Origin: an uncultured Dorea sp.
Lineage (GTDB): Bacteria > Bacillota > Clostridia > Lachnospirales > Lachnospiraceae
DNA length: 46,320 nt
Direction: 5' to 3'
Assembly (NCBI GenBank): GCA_934295165.1
Contig: CAKRAT010000009.1
Location: 1-46,320 of the forward strand
The position numbers were made by a program, and so were the translations under genes. The first letter of the stretch is position 1. Every line of letters begins with the position of its first letter. Positions 25,283 to 32,516 of this stretch are shown piece after piece. Below the pieces are notes generated by a model. The model saw nothing but the letters and a program-made list of their open reading frames with translations, had not been told where the DNA came from and searched no databases.

Positions 25283-25696
25283 CTAGATAGGAAGTTCAAG
25301 ATAAATATCTTTTCCTTCTTTAATAGAGATTACTACCTTGCCATGTTTGATAGTAGTAACAGCACCCTGAACGCTTACTGCAGGTGCAGCTTCAGCAGGA
25401 GCTTCCTCTTCGGCAGGAGCCTCTTCTGCTGCTAAATCATCATCTGATTTGAATCCTTCTACGTTGTCTGCTGTCAGTGGACAGAGGGAATCACTTGTCT
25501 TTGTTAATTTTGCCCCAAGAACCTGTCCGATCTTCAGACATCCGTCAAGATTTAAAAGACCTGAATCTACTAATTCATCAAAGATTGCAGGATCCTCTAA
25601 GTTTGCTGGTTCAATTGTAATTCCGCCTTCTGCTCTACAGCATAATACTGCAGGATCATTTGCATGCGCTTTCGCTGTTTCAGCTGTAATTGACAT
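25283..25696 (-). CDS. Small orphan protein resembling the N-terminus of proline reductase PrdA
   Basis: 137 aa. The first 80 residues (MSITAETAKAHANDPAVLCC..., NLEDPAIFDELVDSGLLNLD, CLKIGQVLGAKL) recall, from memory, the start of the D-proline reductase proprotein PrdA. An Ala/Glu/Pro-rich hinge (about 88-108) follows, and then a short beta-like tail ending GKDIYLELPI. A full PrdA is over 600 aa and has a processing Cys that forms a pyruvoyl group; that part is absent, and no PrdB or proline gene is nearby. AGGAGGT is 7 bases before ATG, so it is a well-translated stand-alone gene, not an obvious fragment. Function unknown: binding, scaffold or regulatory roles are all possible. Confidence 0.7.
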   Translation of the reverse strand: MSITAETAKAHANDPAVLCCRAEGGITIEPANLEDPAIFDELVDSGLLNLDGCLKIGQVLGAKLTKTSDSLCPLTADNVEGFKSDDDLAAEEAPAEEEAPAEAAPAVSVQGAVTTIKHGKVVISIKEGKDIYLELPI

Positions 25697-25737
25697 ACCG
25701 AATACCTCCTAAATATTCATATTTCTTTTCTATGAAT

Positions 25738-25773
25738 AGTATAGGCTTTTCTATATAAATTTTCCAATTGGTT
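25738..25773 (-). promoter_or_regulatory. Promoter A with CCAATTGG motif (PrdA-like gene)
   Basis: On the minus strand TTGGAA, 18 bases, TATACT. The -35 overlaps the palindrome CCAATTGG within the longer element at 25754-25773, which recurs inverted at 25885-25904. Confidence 0.55.
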
Positions 25774-25884
25774 TTTCCTATAAAATGGAGATGCGGATAG
25801 AAAAAATCTATAGAATGAGAAATAATAAAAGATAGATGTTTACAGGAGAAAGCATATAGAATTCTTCTATAAGTACATGAGAAT

Positions 25885-25920
25885 AACCAATTGGAAATTT
25901 ATAGAAAAAAAGAATATAAT
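25885..25920 (+). promoter_or_regulatory. Promoter B with CCAATTGG motif, divergent to A
   Basis: TTGGAA (891-896 of this block), 18 bases, TATAAT (25915-25920), preceded by the same CCAATTGG element. It fires rightward into a leader with two hairpins before mutY. Between A and B lie more palindromes, for example TATAGAATTCTTCTATA at 25856. Confidence 0.55.
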
Positions 25921-25943
25921 AATATCAAACGATAATATTGTTA

Positions 25944-26031
25944 GTGGCAAGGATCAGCCACAATCCCTTCTACAAAAGCCCTTTTCCTGAAGATGTCCGT
26001 ATCGGGACGACATTTCCAGGAAAAGGGCTTT
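25944..26031 (+). ncRNA. Structured leader between promoter B and mutY
   Basis: A small stem GTGGC / GCCAC (25944-25961) is followed by a long hairpin with perfect 15-bp arms AAAGCCCTTTTCCTG (25975-25989) and CAGGAAAAGGGCTTT (26017-26031), with an inner ATGTC/GACAT stem. There is no T-run, so it is not a standard terminator. It may be a leader RNA, a small RNA made from promoter B, or an attenuator. Confidence 0.35.
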
Positions 26032-26059
26032 GACGTTGTATAGAATAATAAGTTATAAT
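26030..26059 (+). promoter_or_regulatory. mutY promoter
   Basis: TTGACG (26030-26035), 18 bases, TATAAT (26054-26059), starting in the foot of the hairpin above. Confidence 0.65.
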
Positions 26060-26138
26060 GAATCATATGTTCGAAAAAGAAAAAAGACGGGATGTCTGTA
26101 AACAACAGAATGATTTCATATAGGAAGATGGAGAGACA

Positions 26139-27248
26139 ATGGCACGTAAAGAAGTGGAAAATATTGAAGTAGATAATATACGAGTGGAAGAACCGGATCT
26201 TGGAAATATCGTACAGCCGCTGATCAACTGGTACCGGGAGAATAAGCGGGATCTTCCGTGGCGTCACAACCCGGACGCATACAGAGTGTGGATATCAGAG
26301 ATCATGCTGCAACAGACAAGGGTAGAAGCAGTAAAAGGATATTACGACCGCTTCTTAAAAGCACTCCCGACAGTGAAAGATCTTGCAGAAGCCGGAGAAG
26401 ACAAACTTCTGAAGCTGTGGGAAGGCCTGGGGTATTATAACCGTGTGAGAAATATGCAGAAGGCGGCGCAGCAGATCATGGTAGATCATGCAGGGACATT
26501 TCCGGATACTTATGAAGAGATATTACGGTTGAAGGGAATCGGTAATTACACGGCGGGAGCCATCAGTGCAATTGCCTACGGAATCCCGAAACCGGCAGTG
26601 GATGGCAATGTGCTGCGGGTGATTTCCAGAATCACAGGCAGCTATGAAGACATCATGAAACAGAGCGTCCGCAAAAAGATAGAACACGCACTGGAGCAGG
26701 TGATACCGGCAGATGCCGCCAGCGATTTCAACCAGGGACTGATCGAGCTGGGGGCAATCGTGTGTGTGCCGAACGGTGAACCGAAGTGTGAAGAATGTCC
26801 GGTGAAAGAAGATTGTATTGCACACGCAGAGGATCTGACGGCGGAGATCCCGGTAAAGAAGAAAGCAAAAGCCAGAAAGATCGAAGAAAGAACCGTACTG
26901 ATCTTCAAAGACGGCAAGCGGATCGCAATTAGAAAGCGTCCGGCAAAAGGACTGCTTGCAGGATTATATGAATTCCCGAATGTAGAGGGAAAGCTTTCGA
27001 TGGACGAAGTCACGGAATACAGCAAGAAGATTGGTCTGATGCCGGTCCGTGTACAGGAACTTCCGGAAGCGAAGCATATCTTCAGCCATATCGAATGGCA
27101 TATGATCGGTTATGAAGTGATCGTAGATGAGCTGGAGAAGACGAATGAGAAAGGATTTTTGTTCATTCATCCGGAAGAGATAAAGAAGGAATATTCAATT
27201 CCGTCGGCGTTTGAGAAGTATACGGGGTATGCGGGGATTGAGAGGTAG
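26139..27248 (+). CDS. mutY: A/G-specific adenine DNA glycosylase
   Basis: 369 aa. HhH-GPD glycosylase domain with E54 in WISEIMLQQTRVEAV, the HhH hairpin LKGIGNYTAGAIS, and catalytic D155 in PAVDGNV. The [4Fe-4S] loop has C209, C217, C220 and C226. The C-terminal NUDIX-like domain (residues about 240-369) recognises 8-oxoguanine. It removes adenine mispaired with 8-oxoG. The first about 25 residues before NIVQPLINWY form an acidic extension. The first cysteine spacing is x7 rather than the common x6. GGAGAG is before ATG. Confidence 0.96.
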   Translation: MARKEVENIEVDNIRVEEPDLGNIVQPLINWYRENKRDLPWRHNPDAYRVWISEIMLQQTRVEAVKGYYDRFLKALPTVKDLAEAGEDKLLKLWEGLGYYNRVRNMQKAAQQIMVDHAGTFPDTYEEILRLKGIGNYTAGAISAIAYGIPKPAVDGNVLRVISRITGSYEDIMKQSVRKKIEHALEQVIPADAASDFNQGLIELGAIVCVPNGEPKCEECPVKEDCIAHAEDLTAEIPVKKKAKARKIEERTVLIFKDGKRIAIRKRPAKGLLAGLYEFPNVEGKLSMDEVTEYSKKIGLMPVRVQELPEAKHIFSHIEWHMIGYEVIVDELEKTNEKGFLFIHPEEIKKEYSIPSAFEKYTGYAGIER

Positions 27249-27258
27249 TGTCTGTATA

Positions 27259-27287
27259 TTGTAAAAAGAATTGTGCCATGCTATGAT
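27259..27287 (+). promoter_or_regulatory. Promoter of the AAA/nuclease-like gene
   Basis: TTGTAA (27259-27264), 17 bases, TATGAT (27282-27287). Confidence 0.4.
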
Positions 27288-27333
27288 AAACACACAAGAT
27301 ATAATAGTGTTTTGAAAGAAAAGGAGGGAGCCA

Positions 27334-29019
27334 GTGAACAATCAACTCAATATCCCGGTAGGAATATCCGACTTCAAAAAAATCCGGGAAAATGACTACT
27401 ACTACATAGATAAAAGCGGACTGATCAAAGAACTGTTAAAAAGAGAGTCCGCAGAAGTTACACTGATCACCCGTCCGAGACGCTTTGGAAAAACAATGGG
27501 AATGAGTATGCTTGCTCATTTTTTCGATATACGCTCCGATAACAGGGAGTTATTCGATGGTCTTGAAATTATCCGGGATGAAGCATTGTGCAGGGCATGG
27601 ATGAATCAATATCCGGTCATATTCCTGACGTTAAAAGACATTGACGGACTGACCTTCGAAGATGCATATGAAAGACTGGCAGTTCAGATATCTAATTTGT
27701 ACAAAGAACATGCATACCTGCTGGAAAGTGAAGATATGGATCCGGATGACAGGAAGCTTTTTAAAGAGTTAAAAAGTGGAAGTGCAGGAAAGATCCAGGT
27801 AGGACAATCCCTGCATACACTGATAAGGCTGATGCGGGATTATTATCAGAAACCGGTGATTCTGCTGTTAGATGAATACGATGTACCGATGGCAAAAGCA
27901 AGCAGTAATGGCTATTATGACCAGATGCTGGATATCATGAAGGAAATTATGAGTACAGCATTGAAAGATAATACGGCACTAAGGTTTGCGGTGATAACAG
28001 GGTGTCTTAAGATTGCAAAAGAAAGTATCTTCACAGGAACGAATAATTTTGTGTCTGATAATATTACGGATTCCAGATTCAATGAATATTTTGGATTTAC
28101 ACAGGAAGAAGTAGATCAGATTCTGGCCGGGGCAAATGTGTCCGAAAAGGCAGAAGAAGTGAAAAGATGGTATGATGGTTATCATTTTGGACGTTTCGAT
28201 GTGTATTGCCCGTGGGATGTTATGAATTATATGCGGGATCTGCAGCAAAATTCGGAAGCAACACCGGCAAGTTACTGGAAGAATACGAGTGACAATGCAG
28301 TAATCCGTTCTTTTATCGAGTATGCCGGAAGTAATATTACGAAAAAGCTGGAAACACTGCTTTCCGATGGATATATTGTGCAAAGGATTGATGAAAATCT
28401 CACATATGATTACCTGCATTCTTCGGAGGACAATCTCTGGAGTATCCTATATCTGACAGGGTACCTGACGAAAGTAAGAGAAGAAGATCTGAAAGCTCCG
28501 GTGAGAGAGAATATGACGGCACTGACGATTCCAAATGCAGAAATCAGAGAGATTTTTGAGACAACAATTATAAAATGGTTCGATGACAGTGCAAAAAGCT
28601 GGAACAGAAGTGCTCTTTTTGATGCGGTATGGACAGGAAACAGTGAAAAGGTAACACAAGAAATGAATGTGTTACTGCGTAAGACCATCAGTTATCACGA
28701 TTATAAAGAGGACTTTTATCACGCTTTTCTTGCCGGGATATTTACAGGAGCAGGGTATTCGGTAGAATCGAACCGGGAACACGGAGAAGGACGTAGCGAT
28801 ATAGTCGTATATGACACTATGAATGGCCGTGCTGCGGTATTCGAAGCAAAGTTGTCCCGGTCGGTGGACAGAATGGAAGTGGATTGTGATACGGCGTTGG
28901 AACAGATTACAGACCGCATGTACATGAAAGAATTGGAAGAAGATTACGATCAGATATTCGGTTACGGCATCGCATTTTTCAAAAAGCGCTGTCTGTTAAA
29001 GAAAATCGGGCAGAAATAA
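27334..29019 (+). CDS. AAA-ATPase-like protein with C-terminal PD-(D/E)XK nuclease domain
   Basis: 561 aa. Begins with the family signature IPVGISDFKKIRENDYYYIDKS. P-loop-like TRPRRFGKT at 47-54 and Walker B-like VILLLDEYDVPM follow. The C-terminal domain has GRSDIVVYD (D489) and FEAK (E504, K506), the PD-(D/E)XK core. This matches the AAA-ATPase-like/DUF1703 proteins that are abundant and often multi-copy in gut Bacteroidetes and Firmicutes. Their function is not established; roles in DNA defence or mobile elements are suggested. GTG start 6 bases after AAGGAGG. It stands alone between its own promoter and a terminator, with no restriction or phage genes beside it. Confidence 0.88.
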   Translation: MNNQLNIPVGISDFKKIRENDYYYIDKSGLIKELLKRESAEVTLITRPRRFGKTMGMSMLAHFFDIRSDNRELFDGLEIIRDEALCRAWMNQYPVIFLTLKDIDGLTFEDAYERLAVQISNLYKEHAYLLESEDMDPDDRKLFKELKSGSAGKIQVGQSLHTLIRLMRDYYQKPVILLLDEYDVPMAKASSNGYYDQMLDIMKEIMSTALKDNTALRFAVITGCLKIAKESIFTGTNNFVSDNITDSRFNEYFGFTQEEVDQILAGANVSEKAEEVKRWYDGYHFGRFDVYCPWDVMNYMRDLQQNSEATPASYWKNTSDNAVIRSFIEYAGSNITKKLETLLSDGYIVQRIDENLTYDYLHSSEDNLWSILYLTGYLTKVREEDLKAPVRENMTALTIPNAEIREIFETTIIKWFDDSAKSWNRSALFDAVWTGNSEKVTQEMNVLLRKTISYHDYKEDFYHAFLAGIFTGAGYSVESNREHGEGRSDIVVYDTMNGRAAVFEAKLSRSVDRMEVDCDTALEQITDRMYMKELEEDYDQIFGYGIAFFKKRCLLKKIGQK

Positions 29020-29020
29020 A

Positions 29021-29066
29021 AAAGATGCAGGAAACTGTCAGTCATACAACAGTTACCTGCATCTTT
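29021..29066. terminator. Bidirectional terminator
   Basis: Stem AAAGATGCAGGAAACTGT / ACAGTTACCTGCATCTTT (one mismatch) between the AAA gene (+) and the PAP2 gene (-). Confidence 0.85.
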
Positions 29067-29123
29067 CTTTTCATAGCATAATATACCCAAATTGCCAATA
29101 GCAAGCATCTTTCTATATTCATA

Positions 29124-29792
29124 TTACGTCGGCTGCTGGGAAAGCTTCGGCGCTTTCTTATCCGCAGTCACATACACAAATGGATAAATGATACATGCCA
29201 TCGTAACCGCTGCGATCACATCCGTCACAGAATGCTGTTTTAAGAACATCGTTGACAGGATGATGAGTGCTGCCAGAATATAGGCACTGATCTGGATTCC
29301 TTTGTGCTTTTTCAGACTGCTGCTGTGCGAGATCGCAATGCAGACACCGATCGAATTGAATACGTGGATACTCGGAAGCACGTTCGTCGGTGTATCGGTC
29401 TTATATAAAAGCTTTACCATGTCGGTAAATACATTATCCCTTGGGAAGACGGTTGGTCTTAAATTCAATGCATTCGGGAAAACCGTGCATATGATCAGGA
29501 AAATCGTCATACCTGAAAATAAAAAAGCACATAGTCTGTAGAATCCCCATTTATCCTTGATCAGGAAATAAGCCACAGTCACGGCAATAAATATAAACCA
29601 CAACAGATACGGAACAATAAAATATTCGATAAACGGAATATGATTGTCGATCGGAGAATGTATCATATAATGTCGTGCATTCGTGCGCTTTTCAAGGTAA
29701 ACAAACCATGGCATATAAATCAGAAAGTACGATAATACCCATGCATGACGGTATTTCTTCAAAAAATTCTTTGCTTTATCAATGGCTTTCAT
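29124..29792 (-). CDS. PAP2 superfamily membrane phosphatase
   Basis: 222 aa with about six membrane segments. Phosphatase motifs: NLRP (first), LPSIHVFNS (PSxH) and LKQHSVTDVIAA (His and Asp of the third motif). Such enzymes act on phosphatidate, undecaprenyl diphosphate or inositol lipids at the membrane; the arrangement resembles inositol-phosphorylceramide-synthase-like PAP2 proteins. It has its own promoter, so it is not strictly part of the GDPD-kinase unit upstream. GGGG is the ribosome site. Confidence 0.85.
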   Translation of the reverse strand: MKAIDKAKNFLKKYRHAWVLSYFLIYMPWFVYLEKRTNARHYMIHSPIDNHIPFIEYFIVPYLLWFIFIAVTVAYFLIKDKWGFYRLCAFLFSGMTIFLIICTVFPNALNLRPTVFPRDNVFTDMVKLLYKTDTPTNVLPSIHVFNSIGVCIAISHSSSLKKHKGIQISAYILAALIILSTMFLKQHSVTDVIAAVTMACIIYPFVYVTADKKAPKLSQQPT

Positions 29793-29847
29793 ATGAACTA
29801 CCCCTTTTTCAAAGCCTTTGTTATTATCTTATCTCTTTTCATTGCGC

Positions 29848-29876
29848 ATTATAACATGAAAAAATTGAATCAACAA
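29848..29876 (-). promoter_or_regulatory. Promoter of the PAP2 gene
   Basis: On the minus strand TTGTTG, 17 bases, TATAAT. Confidence 0.6.
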
Positions 29877-29901
29877 CAATGTTCATGGAATATTAACAAA
29901 A

Positions 29902-30723
29902 TTAATAATACATTTTCTTTTTCTCAAATATCTGCATGTCGTAATAACGTTTTCCCTTCTTTAATGCTTCCGGAGTCCGAAGTGTCCACACCGCAACCGG
30001 CAGATGCAGGATGTGTTTTAAAAACCAGACTTCGAATAATGGAAGGTCTGAAAGCTTATATGATATAAAATCCGGACGTCCGAGGACATTGCCGAGCAGA
30101 TGCTTGACAACGAAAGTCAGTATCCATGGTTCCGGCAGGTTATCGGCAGTCAGATTAGAAGAAAGCTGACCTCTTAAGACGTGAGGTACATGGCGGCGGA
30201 ACCACCAGATTCCAAGTGTATTGAAAGACTGCACCATATAAGGTCCGTTGTAGTTTTTGAGCACTTCCCATGTCTTTTCACAGATGCCGAGAGAAGATTT
30301 TGGAATCTTCAGTTCGATCAGAAGCGGAACCTGACCGCCTACCAGCGAAAGAACATCGGTAAAAAGAGGGATGGTTTCATCCGTATTCTGCAGCCTGCAG
30401 TCCTGAAGTTCTTTTAGCGGAAGACTTTCTACGGCCTCTGGGCGTCCGCAGATACGGGACAGGTCATCATCGTGGAAGACGACCAGTTTTCCGTCACTTG
30501 TAAGGTGAACATCGAGTTCAATGCCATATCCGTGAGAAATTGCAGCACGGAAAGATGGAATGGAATTTTCCGGAATTCCTTTTTCAATGCAGTGATATCC
30601 ACGATGTGCGAACATGGTATGGAGAAATGGCCGGATCTGCTGTTTTCTGGACAATCTCGGCCAGATCAGATAAAAATAGCATAATATAAGAAATACAATA
30701 ATTCCGGCAATCAGTAAACGCAT
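29902..30723 (-). CDS. Membrane-anchored glycerophosphodiester phosphodiesterase
   Basis: 273 aa. One N-terminal membrane segment (LLIAGIIVFLILCYFYLIW), then the GDPD TIM barrel with FAHRGYH, PENSIPSF, ELDVHLTSDGKLVVFHDDDL and LLIELK. It hydrolyses glycerophosphodiesters from lipid or lipoteichoic acid turnover to glycerol-3-phosphate. GAGGAGG is 6 bases before ATG. It starts 24 bases after the kinase gene and is probably cotranscribed with it and the TetR gene. Confidence 0.93.
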   Translation of the reverse strand: MRLLIAGIIVFLILCYFYLIWPRLSRKQQIRPFLHTMFAHRGYHCIEKGIPENSIPSFRAAISHGYGIELDVHLTSDGKLVVFHDDDLSRICGRPEAVESLPLKELQDCRLQNTDETIPLFTDVLSLVGGQVPLLIELKIPKSSLGICEKTWEVLKNYNGPYMVQSFNTLGIWWFRRHVPHVLRGQLSSNLTADNLPEPWILTFVVKHLLGNVLGRPDFISYKLSDLPLFEVWFLKHILHLPVAVWTLRTPEALKKGKRYYDMQIFEKKKMYY

Positions 30724-30747
30724 AAAAAAACCTCCTCGTGTACAGAA

Positions 30748-31671
30748 TTATTTACAAGGTGTGATAATACGCAACTTCTCTTTTTCCAGATGGACATGGA
30801 TCTCAGACTGCAGAAAGACGGGCTCGCCGTCTGTATGTACAGGCAGTGCGCGGTCACTGGTGATCGTGACTTCCGTGCAGGTGTCCAGATTGATTCCGCG
30901 GAAGCGGGTATGCCATCCTTTGAATGCAGTCGGCAGCAGGCAGAGGACCTTGAGCCTTGGCAGTTCAGAGACGGTGATGATATCCAGTCTGTCATCGGTA
31001 CCGTCGGCATCAGGACAGAAGTTGAATCCGCCGCCTTCGTATTTCAGATTCATAACGGCTGTAAAATAGACTTTATGATAAGTCTTTGTTTCACCGGTTT
31101 CGGTGGTGACCGTCATTGTGACCGGCTTTAACGTGAACAGCTTATGAAGTGCAACGCCAAGATAGGTAAGCTTTCCGAGCTTCAGCCGGTTCAGGAAAGC
31201 CTTAAGCGGTGTGACCATCACCTGATGGCAGACAGCGGCATCAAAGCCGATTCCGGTGCTTACCGCGAATCGCCGGTGTTTGTTCTCGTAATCCAGTACG
31301 CCGACATTCATGGCAGTGTAATGTGTTGGAGCAAGAATCTGTTCCAGGGCACCATGAATATCCGTCGGAAGCCCTAGACCTCTGGCAAAGTCATTGCCGG
31401 ATCCGAGTGGGATATATCCAAGCGTGACCTTATCCAGATATGTAATTCCGTCGATCACCTCGTTCAAAGTACCGTCTCCTCCGAGGACAACGATCGTATG
31501 AGGTGCCCCGTCGGAGGTAAGATCATGCACCAGCCTGGCAGCATGATGCTGGTATTTGGTAAATAAAACATGGTATTCAATTTCCTTTTCCTGCAAGATC
31601 TGTTCGATCTGCTTCCAGAGAAGAATCCCTCTGCCGGATCTGGCGTTGGGATTGGCAATAAATGTATACAT
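30748..31671 (-). CDS. Diacylglycerol kinase family lipid kinase (DgkB/YegS type)
   Basis: 307 aa. N-terminal ATP-binding fold with ANPNARSGRG and GGDGTLNEVIDG (about 64-75), and the following GSGNDFARGLGLP. It phosphorylates diacylglycerol or a related lipid, feeding phosphatidate back into phospholipid synthesis. It lies 36 bases after the TetR gene and 24 before the GDPD gene. DagK recycling of diacylglycerol and GDPD action on glycerophosphodiesters fit a lipoteichoic acid/lipid turnover role. Confidence 0.93.
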   Translation of the reverse strand: MYTFIANPNARSGRGILLWKQIEQILQEKEIEYHVLFTKYQHHAARLVHDLTSDGAPHTIVVLGGDGTLNEVIDGITYLDKVTLGYIPLGSGNDFARGLGLPTDIHGALEQILAPTHYTAMNVGVLDYENKHRRFAVSTGIGFDAAVCHQVMVTPLKAFLNRLKLGKLTYLGVALHKLFTLKPVTMTVTTETGETKTYHKVYFTAVMNLKYEGGGFNFCPDADGTDDRLDIITVSELPRLKVLCLLPTAFKGWHTRFRGINLDTCTEVTITSDRALPVHTDGEPVFLQSEIHVHLEKEKLRIITPCK

Positions 31672-31707
31672 ACTGCAAGCATCCTTTGTAAGATAATTTC
31701 AAAAGAA

Positions 31708-32310
31708 TCAGAACAATCCGTTCAGATAAGTAGTAAGAGACCGGCGCATATTGCCTTCAAAATCAGCATCGCCGCTCTTTAAGCACCACTCGAATACATT
31801 TCCAATTACGATCATACGGATGTCGGTTGTGATATCCTCCAGATCAGCAGAAGGGGAAATGACTCCGGCTTCGATCACTCGTTTCAGATAATCATGGACG
31901 GTGATGATCGGATATGGTCTTTCTGTACGGATCAAAGGGTTCAGGGACTGATTCTTAGGTGTATAATAATTAGCCATAAATTCAACTCCGAGCTCTTCGC
32001 AGTAGTGAACATAATTCAAATAAACGGAGATGATCGCTTCTTTTGTCTCGGCAGCACTGGCCGGAAGTTCGAGAAGATCAGGATCCATGCTTGGCTGTTC
32101 TTCTATATAATAGGAAAGAAGATCATCTTTTGTCTTGAAATGATGATAAAAGCTTCCGTTGGAAACGCCGGCTTCTTCGCAGATATTTTTGATGGACAGC
32201 TGTTCATATCCCTGTTTTTGCAGGATACGTTTGGCTGCCTGGAAGATTCTGGCCCTTGTTTCCCTGGATTTGATTTGTTGTTTTGAGAGTCCCTGTGTTT
32301 CCTGATTCAT
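31708..32310 (-). CDS. TetR family transcriptional regulator
   Basis: 200 aa from ATG 32310. HTH at about 16-62 (TRARIFQAAKRILQKQGYEQLSIKNICEEAGVSNGSFYHHFKTKDDLL). The frame is open to 32430, but AGGGGC lies 9 bases before 32310, the promoter lies within the upstream extension, and the family starts there. As first gene before the lipid kinase and GDPD genes it probably regulates them, responding to a lipid or membrane-active compound (inference). Confidence 0.9.
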   Translation of the reverse strand: MNQETQGLSKQQIKSRETRARIFQAAKRILQKQGYEQLSIKNICEEAGVSNGSFYHHFKTKDDLLSYYIEEQPSMDPDLLELPASAAETKEAIISVYLNYVHYCEELGVEFMANYYTPKNQSLNPLIRTERPYPIITVHDYLKRVIEAGVISPSADLEDITTDIRMIVIGNVFEWCLKSGDADFEGNMRRSLTTYLNGLF

Positions 32311-32362
32311 AAGTAAAAGCCCCTTTGAGTATTTATATTTTCTAATAAGTTCAAGTAGTTTC

Positions 32363-32391
32363 AGTATAACATAGAGAAAAAGTATTTTCAA
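32363..32391 (-). promoter_or_regulatory. Promoter of the TetR-lipid kinase-GDPD unit
   Basis: On the minus strand TTGAAA, 17 bases, TATACT. Confidence 0.7.
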
Positions 32392-32424
32392 GAAAACAGA
32401 GTGAACTCTGTATTGCTGGTGCCA

Positions 32425-32453
32425 TTGCATACAGAGTGAAATTCAGTTATAAT
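32425..32453 (+). promoter_or_regulatory. tex promoter
   Basis: TTGCAT (32425-32430), 17 bases, TATAAT (32448-32453), back to back with the TetR promoter. The hairpin CAGAGT-GA-ACTCTG sits between them. Confidence 0.65.
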
Positions 32454-32516
32454 TATCCGCGTAATTAAAGAAGAAAAATCTTCGAAATACAACAAGAAAG
32501 GGACAGACAAAGACAT

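Noticed and set aside
27334..29019. Restriction-modification or defence island
   Set aside because: Only one nuclease-like gene; no methylase, specificity subunit, toxin pair or phage genes around it.
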